NCBI RefSeq assembly: GCF_013318015.2
Contig: NZ_CP115842.1
Location: 1-64,000 of the forward strand
Source of the DNA: Agrobacterium tumefaciens
GTDB lineage: Bacteria > Pseudomonadota > Alphaproteobacteria > Rhizobiales > Rhizobiaceae
DNA: 64,000 nt
Reading direction: 5' to 3'
Shown in pieces: positions 43,797 through 51,740 of the stretch. Position 1 is the stretch's first letter. Each line of letters begins with the position of its first letter. The position numbers and the translations under genes are program-made. Under the pieces are notes generated by a model. It was not told the DNA's origin and searched no databases. It saw nothing but the letters and a program-made list of their open reading frames with translations.

Positions 43797-44041
43797 AGCT
43801 CGACGCCTTTATGAGCGCGTCTGTTTTCATCGATGATACTGTCGAAATCGATATCCGTACCCGACTGCGATGAAAGACGACTATAGAATTTCGCAGCGGG
43901 TTCACGTCCTGCCTCACGAGCCTCATAGGTTTCGAGCGCGCGCTCGACGATATCGGCAATCGTGCGATTTTCTCGGCGGGCGAGCTTATGGGCGAGGTCG
44001 CGCGCTTTGGAACTGCGGACGGATAGTTGCGGTGTTACCAT
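43793..44041 (-). CDS. vapB: VapB-type antitoxin
   Basis: 82 aa. The N-terminal VTPQLSVRSSKARDLAHKLA...NRTIADIVERALETYEA region is a PSK/Rv0623-type ribbon-helix-helix transcription factor; the C-terminal tail is the toxin-binding segment. Start chosen at ATG 44041, with AAGGAG six bases upstream, not at the frame's earlier ATG (44101). VapB normally neutralises VapC and represses the operon. Here VapB is intact while VapC is broken, leaving an orphan antitoxin-repressor. Confidence 0.82.
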   Translation of the reverse strand: MVTPQLSVRSSKARDLAHKLARRENRTIADIVERALETYEAREAGREPAAKFYSRLSSQSGTDIDFDSIIDENRRAHKGVEL

Positions 44042-44622
44042 TGAGAGCTCCTTTCTCTGGATCCACAGTAACTTAAATTGAAATAGCCATCGAGATGGCA
44101 TCTGCCATCTCGATGGCTATCTAGTATTGCTGATTTGGCGCCCCGTGGTTTGGTCATCATGCATGTTCGTTCCGCGTGGAGGCCAACACATCCCCTCCCC
44201 GAACACCATACTTTAAGCAATTTCTGCCGCAGAGGGCCGCCAAAGTGCTTTTGATGCAGGTTTTGTCATCGCTTCACCGAACGCCGCATTTCGAGCCTGG
44301 TGACGTTGTACTTAGCTCATACACTCTTACAACCGGTCATTTTCTCACGCATTCCTTATCTGTACAAAGCACCTGAAAAATGCGCGAAAAAACCATGGTA
44401 AAACGGCAAGCCGCCAATCCATAGCAGGACCCCAAACCGGCCGCCGACCTGGCCACCGCAGAACTCCCACCAAAATATCGAAAAGTTGGCGACTGAAGAC
44501 CAATAACAACGATACTTTTCGATACAGTTTTGCAGTTTCCGGAAACATGCCGGATACGCCGATCCGTCACAAAGCTCCTATCACGAAACGCCGCAACAGC
44601 GGCAAAATGAAAGGAACCTCCC
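44042..44622. other. Regulatory/intergenic region upstream of ohr
   Basis: About 580 bp with no supported gene. It holds the promoter of vapBC at the left, and near the right a perfect 11-bp inverted repeat described separately. Confidence 0.45.
44476..44524. promoter_or_regulatory. Perfect 11-bp inverted repeat upstream of ohr
   Basis: TATCGAAAAGT (44476-44486) and ACTTTTCGATA (44514-44524), 27 bases apart, about 100 bp before the ohr start. It could be paired operator half-sites or an RNA hairpin. It does not resemble the known OhrR palindrome. Confidence 0.4.
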
Positions 44623-45039
44623 GTGACCAAGATCGAGACTGTTCTTTATACCGGCAAGACCCACACGACCGGTGGGCGCGACGGATCTGCGCAAAGCGAC
44701 GATGGCGCGCTTGGCATCAAGCTTTCCCCTCCGGGCAGCGGAAAGCCGGGCACGAATCCCGAGCAGCTTTTTGCGGCAGGCTGGTCGGCATGTTTCATCG
44801 GCGCCATGACAAAGGCGGCGGCAAAACACCAGCTCCGGCTTCCCGCCGAAACCACTGTCGATGCGGAGGTTGACCTCGGCACGACGGGTGGCGAATTCTT
44901 TCTGCAGGCTCGCCTGTTTGTCAGCCTGCCCGGTATCGATCGTCCCATCGCGCAGACGATAATAGACGATGCCCACCAGATCTGCCCCTATTCGAAGGCA
45001 ACCAGGGGGAACATCGATGTTACGCTCATTCTCGCTTAA
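44623..45039 (+). CDS. ohr: Organic hydroperoxide resistance protein Ohr
   Basis: 138 aa, OsmC/Ohr family thiol peroxidase. Catalytic cysteines are visible in GWSACFIGAM (about residue 60) and HQICPYSKAT (about residue 125), with the N-terminal YTGKTHTTGGRDG typical of Ohr rather than OsmC. It reduces organic hydroperoxides in the cytosol using lipoylated or thiol partners. The start is a GTG at 44623 with AAGGA seven bases upstream. No ohrR gene is adjacent, which is unusual because ohr is generally next to its regulator. Confidence 0.9.
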   Translation: MTKIETVLYTGKTHTTGGRDGSAQSDDGALGIKLSPPGSGKPGTNPEQLFAAGWSACFIGAMTKAAAKHQLRLPAETTVDAEVDLGTTGGEFFLQARLFVSLPGIDRPIAQTIIDDAHQICPYSKATRGNIDVTLILA

Positions 45040-45475
45040 GCCGATGGTTTCCGCCCGCGCGCTTGTCATCGCCATCGTGTTTGCGGCGATATCTGCAGTA
45101 CCATGCGTATATGACGCAACATCCGACGAGCCGTCGCCGCTTGCGGGAGTTCTGGGCGCGGTTTCATCGATCTGACCTCAAGGAAACGGCCCGGCGCCCC
45201 GCCGCGGCCGTTTTCGCATTCACTTCTTCCTTCCATCCCTTTTGACAACGCCATGGCGTTGCGCAACGCCCTGCGGCAAGCGGATAATCTGTCCACCACC
45301 CTTTCAAGATATTGGAGACCGGCCTGCCGGTGGGCAAGCGAGTACTGCCTATGGACGGCGGGTTGCCGAAACCGCCATCTGAACACGGGTCAAAAATCAG
45401 GGATGGTCATGTCTTGCGTCACTCCATCGTTGCGCTACGGTTGCGATCAGGGATTTTCACTGGAGGGACTAAGGT
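45040..45475. other. Intergenic region with terminator
   Basis: About 435 bp. A stem AAACGGCC (45184-45191) / GGCCGTTT (45206-45213) followed by TCGC ends ohr transcription. The rest is without a supported gene; a 51-codon frame at 45017-45175 has a hydrophobic stretch but no ribosome site and overlaps ohr. Confidence 0.5.
45184..45213 (+). terminator. Terminator after ohr
   Basis: AAACGGCC and GGCCGTTT form an 8-bp stem around a 14-nt G+C-rich loop, with a short T run (TTTT within 45211-45214). It lies about 145 bp after the ohr stop. Confidence 0.6.
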
Positions 45476-46285
45476 ATGTGCAACCATTGCGTGATCGAGA
45501 ACGTGAAAAAGAACATGCTGTCGCGACGCTTGCTGTTCAAGGGCGCCGTGGCCGGTGTAACGGCGATGACGGCTGGCAGCCTCGCGGCCCCGGTGCTTGC
45601 GCAAGCACCCAGACAGGTCATCGATCTCACACATACATATGATTCTACATTCCCTACATTCGATGGCAAGCCGGGCATAGAATACGAATGGGCAGCTCAG
45701 ATCGCCAAGGACGGTTATCAGCTCCACAAACTCACGATCTACGAACATACCGGAACGCATATTGACGCACCTTTCCACTTCAGCGCCGACGGGGCGAGTG
45801 TCGATCAGTTGGAGCCGCAGAAACTTGTCGCGCCGCTGGTCATCATAGACATCACAGACCGCGCAAAAGAGGATGCCAATTCCACGATCGAGGCCGAAGA
45901 CATCGAGCGCTGGATATCCGCAAATGGCGACATTCCGGCAGGTTCGATCGTCGCTCTGCGCTCCGGCTGGGCAACCAGAGTAAAGAGCCCCTCCTTCCGC
46001 AATGACGACGCCGGAAAATTTGCCTTCCCCGGTTTCGGCAAGTCGGCAACCGACCTTCTGCTCAAACACGATACGGTCGCAATCGGTGTCGACACGCTCT
46101 CGCTTGATCCTGGCAACTCTGCCGATTTCGCAGTTCACAATTCCTGGCTCCCGGCAGGGCGCTACGGCATCGAAGGACTCAATAACCTTGAGGCTTTGCC
46201 GGTAAAGGGCGCGACCATCGTCGTCGGCGCGCCTGCACATCGAGGCGGAACGGGTGGTCCGGCCCGGATTCTGGCTCTGGTCTGA
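45476..46285 (+). CDS. Cyclase-family metal hydrolase (kynurenine formamidase-like), Tat-exported
   Basis: 269 aa. N-terminal SRRLLFKGAVAGVTAMTAGS is a twin-arginine-like signal, so periplasmic. The cyclase/KynB fold shows IDLTHTYDSTFPTFDG and the metal motif HTGTHIDAPFHF (H-x-GTH-x-D-x-P-x-H), with VDTLSLDPG...VHNSWL further on. Members hydrolyse amide or ester bonds, for example N-formylkynurenine or polyketide precursors; the exported forms mostly have unknown substrates. Start ATG 45476 or the internal ATG at 45515, which begins nearer the signal peptide. Single gene, 750 bp before the TRAP operon. Confidence 0.82.
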   Translation: MCNHCVIENVKKNMLSRRLLFKGAVAGVTAMTAGSLAAPVLAQAPRQVIDLTHTYDSTFPTFDGKPGIEYEWAAQIAKDGYQLHKLTIYEHTGTHIDAPFHFSADGASVDQLEPQKLVAPLVIIDITDRAKEDANSTIEAEDIERWISANGDIPAGSIVALRSGWATRVKSPSFRNDDAGKFAFPGFGKSATDLLLKHDTVAIGVDTLSLDPGNSADFAVHNSWLPAGRYGIEGLNNLEALPVKGATIVVGAPAHRGGTGGPARILALV

Positions 46286-46775
46286 ACGTAGTACGCCGGG
46301 GCGCGCGCCGCATGCAGCAACCGCTAACCTGCCGCATCAGATCAATCCGCTCAGCATCCGCCGCGGTCGCAAAGGAAAGGCCGGGCGACGCGTCGCCCAG
46401 CGCTTGACAGGAAGAATTCCAAGCGGTGACGTCGCGAAGAACATATTTTCTTGCCGCATAACGTTAAGTCAAGAAACCACCGCAAGGGAAGGTTTCGATC
46501 GATAATCGACGCCTGTATTGCCGTTTAGGGAGCGCTCAGGCGCACCACCGTCATTTTTCCCATTGCGCCCAGCGGTCGTCACCTCGCAGCTCTTCCCACC
46601 CCCACCAGTTAAGGCCAGGCAGACATGTTTTCCGGCTCTCTGTAACGCAACGCAGGCGTCCCGGATGTCTGGCGACCTGCTCCAATCGGTAGGCACGATT
46701 TGCATTGACTGGCCTTTGAACGAGGTGCCGCGCTGCAAGGCGATCATGAGGAATGAGGGCTCCCATCAAGTATGA

Positions 46776-46788
46776 TCCACTATATGGA
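46776..46788. promoter_or_regulatory. Operator candidate 1, TCCA-N5-TGGA
   Basis: TCCACTATATGGA, a palindrome with 5-nt spacer. It resembles IclR-family operator cores, and an IclR gene lies in the operon it precedes. Binding is inferred. Confidence 0.5.
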
Positions 46789-46883
46789 CCTTATAGATGC
46801 GAAAATTAACTGCATAAATCCGTCTATTTACTGTTGATTTCATGAATTTTCCTGTGTATCCCGAATACATGATTTTGTAACGG

Positions 46884-46896
46884 TCCATATTGTGGA
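46884..46896. promoter_or_regulatory. Operator candidate 2, TCCA-N5-TGGA
   Basis: TCCATATTGTGGA, the same palindrome 108 bp from the first. The 14-base contexts CCACTATATGGACC and GGTCCATATTGTGG are mutual reverse complements with one mismatch. Two sites at this spacing would allow looping over the promoter. Confidence 0.5.
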
Positions 46897-47041
46897 GGCA
46901 ATATCCCGATACATTCAGACCTTTGGAGGGGTCTGGCCTGTCTGGCAACAACAGCTATCCTGATGTCGCGGTCGTGGCACGGACATCCTGTTTTGCAGAC
47001 ATGTTCATTGCGAAGGTTGTTCTGTGGGAGAGGAGGCCCCG

Positions 47042-48919
47042 ATGACCATGACCGCAAACGCGAATGACGACGTATTTGTACTCGATGGCGAACTGTTGCA
47101 CACCGGACAGGTAACAGGCTCCTGGTTCATGCGCCCCATCGAGGCCGTGGCGGCAGTGCTGCTGGCGGTGATGATCGGCCTACTTCTGCTGGGCGTGACG
47201 TCACGTTATGCCCTGCATCTGCCGATTGTCTGGATCGATGAAACGGCGTCCTTGTGCTTTCTGTGGTTTGCCATGCTGGGCGCGGCAATCGCCATCGATC
47301 GCAGTGAACACCTGCGCCTCACGCTGTTTCTCAACATGTTCCCGCAACGTGTTCTGGGCTATATCAATTCCCTGGCACTGGTACTGGTGGCGACATTTCT
47401 TGCCGCAATCATCAAGCCCGCCATGGAATACGCCATCGAGGAGTGGGTGGTCACGTCAGCGGCGCTGAATATTCCGATGTCGTTTCGCGCTGCGGCGTTG
47501 CCGGTCGGCGCCTGTCTTATGCTGCTTTTGGTGCTCAACAATCTCTTCCGACGAGAAAATCTGCGCGATATCATTGCGGCCCTTGTAACGGTCGCGGTTG
47601 CCTCCGGCCTGCTCTATCTGGCATCGCCGATGCTGGAATCCCTCGGCAATTTTAATCTGGCGATCTTCCTCGGTCTGTTCGTTGCGGTATTTCTGGTGCT
47701 GGGCGTTCCGATTGCCTTCTGCTTCGGCCTTGGAACCCTCGCCTATCTGACCTTCACCACCTGGGTTCCGACCATTGTGATGATCGGGCGCATGGATGAG
47801 GGCATGTCCGGCATCATTCTGTTATCAGTGCCAGTCTTCGTGCTGCTCGGCTGCGTGCTCGATGCAACCGGGATGGGTAAGGCGATTGTCGAGCTTCTGT
47901 CCTCGATGTTTGGCCACATTCGCGCTGGCATGTCCTATGTTCTGCTCGGTTCTCTGTTTCTTGTCTCCGGCATTTCCGGCTCCAAGGTTTCTGATATGGC
48001 AACCGTCGCACCGGCGCTGTTTCCGGAAATGAAGCGCCGTGGCCACAAACCCAAGGAAATGATCGCGCTTCTGGCCACCGGCGCCGCCATGGCCGATACG
48101 GTTCCGCCCTCAATCGTGCTGATCGTTCTGGGTTCGGCGGCAGGTGTGTCTATTGCCGGCCTCTTCACCTCCGGTTTCATGATTGCAATGGTACTGCTTC
48201 TGGTGCTGGCCGTTCTGGCCCGCTGGAAGGCGCGGGATGAAAACATGGAAGGCGCAAAGCGCACGCCATGGCCGCAGGTCGGCAAGGCAGCCCTGATTGC
48301 CGCACCGGCGCTCGTTCTGCCCTTCCTCATCCGCAGCCTGGTGGGCGGCGGTGTCGCCACGGCAACCGAAGTGTCCACTATTGCCGTGCTCTACGCCATG
48401 ATCGTCGGCGCAGTGCTTTATGGCGGCATCAGCCTCAGGAAGCTTTATTCGATGCTGGTCGAGACGGCAGCCCTTTCAGGGGCGATCCTGCTGATCCTCG
48501 GCTGTGCATCGGCCATGGCCTGGGGGCTGACACAGAGCGGCCTTGCTTTCCAACTGACCGCGATGATTACCGATCTTCCGGGCGGCTGGATGACCTACAT
48601 GGTCGTGTCGATCCTGATTTTCATGATCCTGGGCTGCGTCCTGGAAGGACTGCCAGCAATCGTTCTGCTCGCGCCGATCATGTTCCCGATCGCCCGCACG
48701 CTTGGCATCAATGACATCCATTATTCCATGGTCGTGGTGGTCGCCATGAATATCGGCCTGATGGCGCCGCCCATCGGTATCGGCTTTTACATCGCCTGCA
48801 AGATCGGCAACGTGTCGCCGGACGAAGCCATGGGGGCCATCTGGCCCTATCTCGCAGCCATGATCATCGGCCTGCTGCTGATTGCAGCAATCCCCGGATT
48901 TTCGACCATTCTGCTCTGA
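47042..48919 (+). CDS. Fused TRAP transporter permease (DctQ-DctM)
   Basis: 625 aa. Residues about 25-175 are the small DctQ subunit (four helices; LPIVWIDETASLCFLWFAMLGAA is typical), fused to the large DctM subunit (about 195-625, twelve helices, with GSKVSDMATVAPALFPEMKR and PPSIVLIVLGSAAG). TRAP carriers import carboxylates and related anions using a sodium gradient and a periplasmic binding protein. Start chosen at ATG 47042 because GAGGAGG lies just upstream; GTG 47024 is in frame. A stem-loop separates it from the binding-protein gene. Confidence 0.93.
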   Translation: MTMTANANDDVFVLDGELLHTGQVTGSWFMRPIEAVAAVLLAVMIGLLLLGVTSRYALHLPIVWIDETASLCFLWFAMLGAAIAIDRSEHLRLTLFLNMFPQRVLGYINSLALVLVATFLAAIIKPAMEYAIEEWVVTSAALNIPMSFRAAALPVGACLMLLLVLNNLFRRENLRDIIAALVTVAVASGLLYLASPMLESLGNFNLAIFLGLFVAVFLVLGVPIAFCFGLGTLAYLTFTTWVPTIVMIGRMDEGMSGIILLSVPVFVLLGCVLDATGMGKAIVELLSSMFGHIRAGMSYVLLGSLFLVSGISGSKVSDMATVAPALFPEMKRRGHKPKEMIALLATGAAMADTVPPSIVLIVLGSAAGVSIAGLFTSGFMIAMVLLLVLAVLARWKARDENMEGAKRTPWPQVGKAALIAAPALVLPFLIRSLVGGGVATATEVSTIAVLYAMIVGAVLYGGISLRKLYSMLVETAALSGAILLILGCASAMAWGLTQSGLAFQLTAMITDLPGGWMTYMVVSILIFMILGCVLEGLPAIVLLAPIMFPIARTLGINDIHYSMVVVVAMNIGLMAPPIGIGFYIACKIGNVSPDEAMGAIWPYLAAMIIGLLLIAAIPGFSTILL

Positions 48920-48923
48920 GACC

Positions 48924-48943
48924 GTGGCGGGTCCGCCCGCCAC
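48924..48943 (+). other. Stem-loop between TRAP permease and binding-protein genes
   Basis: GTGGCGGG (48924-48931), loop TCCG, CCCGCCAC (48936-48943), with no T tract. Probably an mRNA processing or stability hairpin allowing the binding protein to be made in excess, rather than a terminator. Confidence 0.55.
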
Positions 48944-48984
48944 GCCGATGAATGATAACTGCTTTATTTTGGGAGGAGAAAGCA

Positions 48985-49995
48985 ATGAATATCAACAGAC
49001 GTACCATGCTCGCCGGCGCCGGTTCCGCCGTACTGGCCACCGCCTTCGTGTCGCGCGCCCGCGCTGCCCAATACAATTATAAATATGCCAATAATCTGCC
49101 TGCGGCGCACCCGATGAACATTCGCGCCAAGGAGGCCGCCGAGCGTATCGCCAAAGAGACCGATGGGCAGGTCAATATCAGCATCTTCCCCAGCAGCCAG
49201 CTGGGTGCCGACACAGACGTTTTGAGCCAGGTGCGCTCTGGAGGCGTTGAATTCTTCACGCTTTCGCCGCTGATCCTGTCGACGCTGGTACCGAACGCCT
49301 CCATCAGCGGCATCGGTTTCGCCTTCCCGAACTACGAGTCCGTATGGGCGGCCATGGATGGCGATCTCGGTAAATATGTCCGTGGCGAAATTGCCAAGCA
49401 GAATCTCGTTGCCATGGACACCATCTGGGATAACGGCTTCCGCCAGATCACCAGCGCTTCCAAGCCCATCGCCACGCCGGCCGATCTCGAAAGCTTCAAG
49501 ATCCGCGTGCCAGTGAGCCCGCTCTGGACCTCTATGTTCAAGGCGTTCAAGTCTGCCCCTGCCTCGATCAATTTCGCCGAGGTCTATACCGCGCTGCAGA
49601 CCGGTGTGGTCGATGGCCAGGAAAATCCGCTGGCGATCATTTCCACCGCAAAGCTGTTCGAAGTGCAGAAATTCTGCTCGGTCACCAATCATATGTGGGA
49701 CGGGTTCTGGTTCCTGGCCAACAAGCGCGCCTGGGAGCGTCTGCCGGATGACCTGCGCGCCATCGTCGCCAAAAACCTCAACCAGTCGGGCAAGGATGAA
49801 CGCGCCGATGTGGCGAAGCTCAATGCCTCGGTCAAGGAAGATCTGATTTCCAAGGGCATGACCTTCAACGACACGGATGCGACACTTTTCCGCGCCGCGC
49901 TGAAAGAGGCAGGCTTCTATTCCGAGTGGAAGGGCAAATACGGCGATGAAGCCTGGGCCATACTTGAAAAGGCCGTTGGTGCAAGCCTGACCTGA
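48985..49995 (+). CDS. TRAP transporter solute-binding protein (DctP family)
   Basis: 336 aa. Tat/Sec-type signal MNINRRTMLAGAGSAVLATA, then the DctP fold: YANNLPAAHPMNIRAKEAAE, NISIFPSSQLGADTDVLSQV, and SFKIRVPVSPLWTSMFKAFK with the conserved Arg (IRVP, about residue 173) that normally salt-bridges the substrate carboxylate, then EVYTALQTGVVDGQENP. It captures the substrate in the periplasm and delivers it to the preceding permease. ATG 48985 follows GGGAGGAG. Ligand identity is not readable, but a carboxylate is likely given the conserved Arg and downstream acyl-CoA ligase. Confidence 0.92.
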   Translation: MNINRRTMLAGAGSAVLATAFVSRARAAQYNYKYANNLPAAHPMNIRAKEAAERIAKETDGQVNISIFPSSQLGADTDVLSQVRSGGVEFFTLSPLILSTLVPNASISGIGFAFPNYESVWAAMDGDLGKYVRGEIAKQNLVAMDTIWDNGFRQITSASKPIATPADLESFKIRVPVSPLWTSMFKAFKSAPASINFAEVYTALQTGVVDGQENPLAIISTAKLFEVQKFCSVTNHMWDGFWFLANKRAWERLPDDLRAIVAKNLNQSGKDERADVAKLNASVKEDLISKGMTFNDTDATLFRAALKEAGFYSEWKGKYGDEAWAILEKAVGASLT

Positions 49996-50012
49996 CCGGC
50001 CCGTTGAGTAAC

Positions 50013-50035
50013 TGGCCCCGCCCGTAGCGGGGCCA
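50013..50035 (+). other. Stem-loop after TRAP binding-protein gene
   Basis: TGGCCCCGC (50013-50021), loop CCGTA, GCGGGGCCA (50027-50035), no T tract. Binding-protein genes are often followed by such transcript-stabilising hairpins; partial termination is also possible. Confidence 0.55.
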
Positions 50036-50059
50036 ACCCGACTATGTCTGACGATTGGA

Positions 50060-50875
50060 ATGGAGACTGCTTTGACAGGTCGCCTGACGGGAAAACGCGC
50101 GCTTGTGTTTGGCGCAGGATCATCGGGGCCGGGATTTGGCAACGGCAAGGCTGCGGCCCTGCAATTTGCCCGCGAAGGCGCGCGCGTAGCCTGTGTCGAT
50201 CTCTCCGCTGATGCAGCCGAAGAGACGGCTGAGATCATTCGCGGAGAAGGCTTGGAGGCGATTGCGGTTGCCGCCGATGTCACTGAACTACAGTCCGTAT
50301 CGGCCACCGTTGCCCGCACCTGCGAGGCCTTTGGTGGCATCGATATTCTGCACAATAATGTCGGCGTGACCCATATGGGTGGGCCGGTTGAGCTGGATGA
50401 GGAAAGCTTTCGCGCTTCGGTCGATCTCAATATCGGCTCCGTTTATCGTACCTCCAAGGCTGTGTTGCCGGTGATGTTGGCGCAGGGCGGCGGGGCCATC
50501 GTCAATATCTCGTCGCTCGCCTCCATTCGCTGGACCGGCTATCCCTATTTTGCCTATTACGCCATGAAGGCAGCTGTAAATCAGGCGACTGTGGCGCTGG
50601 CCATGCAATATGCCCGGCAGGGCATTCGCGCCAATTGCATTCTTCCGGGAATGATCGACACCCCACTGATCTACAAGCAGATCAGCAATCAATATGCGTC
50701 TGTCGAGGAGATGGTGGCGGCGCGCAACGCGGCTGTCCCGGTGGGTCGCATGGGCGATGCCTTCGATATTGCCCGCGCCGCCGTTTTTCTCGCCTCTGAT
50801 GAGGCTAAGTTCATCACCGGCGTCTGTTTGCCGGTCGATGGCGGGCAAAGCTGTGCGGTGGGGGCGTTTTCCTGA
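50060..50875 (+). CDS. Short-chain dehydrogenase/reductase
   Basis: 271 aa classical SDR. NAD(P)-binding FGAGSSGPGFGNGKA (a variant of TGxxxGxG with an inserted stretch), NNVG (about 94-97), catalytic Ser in NISSLAS, and Y-x3-K as YYAMKAAV. The C-terminal LPVDGGQSC is family-typical. It probably oxidises a hydroxyl or reduces a keto group of the imported substrate or a CoA intermediate. The start is either ATG 50060 or TTG 50072, the latter with GGAG at good spacing. Second catabolic gene set follows directly with a 1-bp gap to the IclR gene. Confidence 0.88.
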   Translation: METALTGRLTGKRALVFGAGSSGPGFGNGKAAALQFAREGARVACVDLSADAAEETAEIIRGEGLEAIAVAADVTELQSVSATVARTCEAFGGIDILHNNVGVTHMGGPVELDEESFRASVDLNIGSVYRTSKAVLPVMLAQGGGAIVNISSLASIRWTGYPYFAYYAMKAAVNQATVALAMQYARQGIRANCILPGMIDTPLIYKQISNQYASVEEMVAARNAAVPVGRMGDAFDIARAAVFLASDEAKFITGVCLPVDGGQSCAVGAFS

Positions 50876-50876
50876 G

Positions 50877-51740
50877 ATGGCAACAACAACAACGATGCCG
50901 GTTGAAAAAGATCTGACGGGCGCGCGCGCGGTCGACCGGGCTCTGGCGCTGCTCTCCATGGTCGGAAGGCACGCGGAACGCGGCGTGGCGCTTTCGGTCA
51001 TCGTGACAGAAAGCGGACTGAACAAACCCACGGCCCGCCGCCTGCTGCTGGCTCTGATCCGCGCCGGGCTTGTGGAGCAGGATGAGGAAACGCGGCGTTA
51101 TTACCTCGGCGAAGAAACCTATGTGCTGGGCAGCCTGTCATCGCGCCGGTTTGGCCTTCTTCAAATGGCGCAGGACGGCCTGACGCGCATTTCCCGCCGC
51201 TCGGAGGATTCGAGCTTCCTTTCCGTACGCCGTGATACATTTGCCCTGTGCCTTTACCGCGAAGAAGGCACCTGGCCGGTGCGCACCCATGCGCTTCAGG
51301 CCGGTTTCGAACACCCCTTGGGTATTGGCGCGGGTTCGCTCGCCATGCTGGCGGCGCTGCCGGACGCCGAGGTGGAAAGTATCATTGCGGCCAATAGCGG
51401 GCTGATTGCCGCTAATTATCCCGGCATCACGCTTGAGGGCCTGCGCCGTGATGTCGAGTTGACGAGAGCCAATGGCTATTCGCTCAACCCCGGCCTGATC
51501 CTTTCTAATTCCTGGGGTATTGGCGTTGCCATCCGCGCGCCTGATGGCGCGGTGGTAGGAGCGCTGAGCATTGCCGCTGTGGACAGCCGCATGCGGCCGG
51601 AGCGCCAGCCGGAACTGGCAGCGCTGCTGCGCGAGGAAGTAACCCGCATCGAGACCCGCATCGCAGAAATGATGGCCAGCCGCGCCCGCACGCGCGGTGA
51701 AGGCGACATGAAACGGCAAACGAGGAGAACGAGCAAATGA
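50877..51740 (+). CDS. IclR-family transcriptional regulator
   Basis: 287 aa. N-terminal winged helix (DRALALLSMVGRHAERGVAL...LNKPTARRLLLALIRAGLVE, about 20-75) and a C-terminal effector domain with HPLGIGAGSLAMLAALP (about 143-159) and NSWGIGVAIRAPDGAVVGAL. IclR proteins sense pathway metabolites, often aromatic acids or glyoxylate. Lying inside the operon, it likely regulates it, possibly through the TCCA-N5-TGGA palindromes upstream of the TRAP gene. The start ATG 50877 follows the SDR stop by 1 bp and its stop overlaps the thiolase start. The frame open upstream to 50694 is inside the SDR gene. Confidence 0.92.
   Translation: MATTTTMPVEKDLTGARAVDRALALLSMVGRHAERGVALSVIVTESGLNKPTARRLLLALIRAGLVEQDEETRRYYLGEETYVLGSLSSRRFGLLQMAQDGLTRISRRSEDSSFLSVRRDTFALCLYREEGTWPVRTHALQAGFEHPLGIGAGSLAMLAALPDAEVESIIAANSGLIAANYPGITLEGLRRDVELTRANGYSLNPGLILSNSWGIGVAIRAPDGAVVGALSIAAVDSRMRPERQPELAALLREEVTRIETRIAEMMASRARTRGEGDMKRQTRRTSK

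Larger units (their letters stand above)
46286..47041. promoter_or_regulatory. Long leader region of the TRAP operon
   Basis: About 755 bp with no gene. It includes a perfect 16-bp palindrome GGGCGACGCGTCGCCC (46383-46398), possibly the end of the cyclase transcript although no T tract follows, and an A/T-rich stretch (46790-46880) flanked by two TCCA-N5-TGGA palindromes. This is where the operon promoter should lie. Confidence 0.5.

Noticed and set aside
45017..45175. 51-codon hydrophobic frame after ohr
   Set aside because: Overlaps the ohr 3' end, has no ribosome site and stops before the terminator; probably chance.
46383..46398. 16-bp palindrome GGGCGACGCGTCGCCC as a terminator
   Set aside because: No T tract follows and it is short; kept only as a note in the intergenic description.
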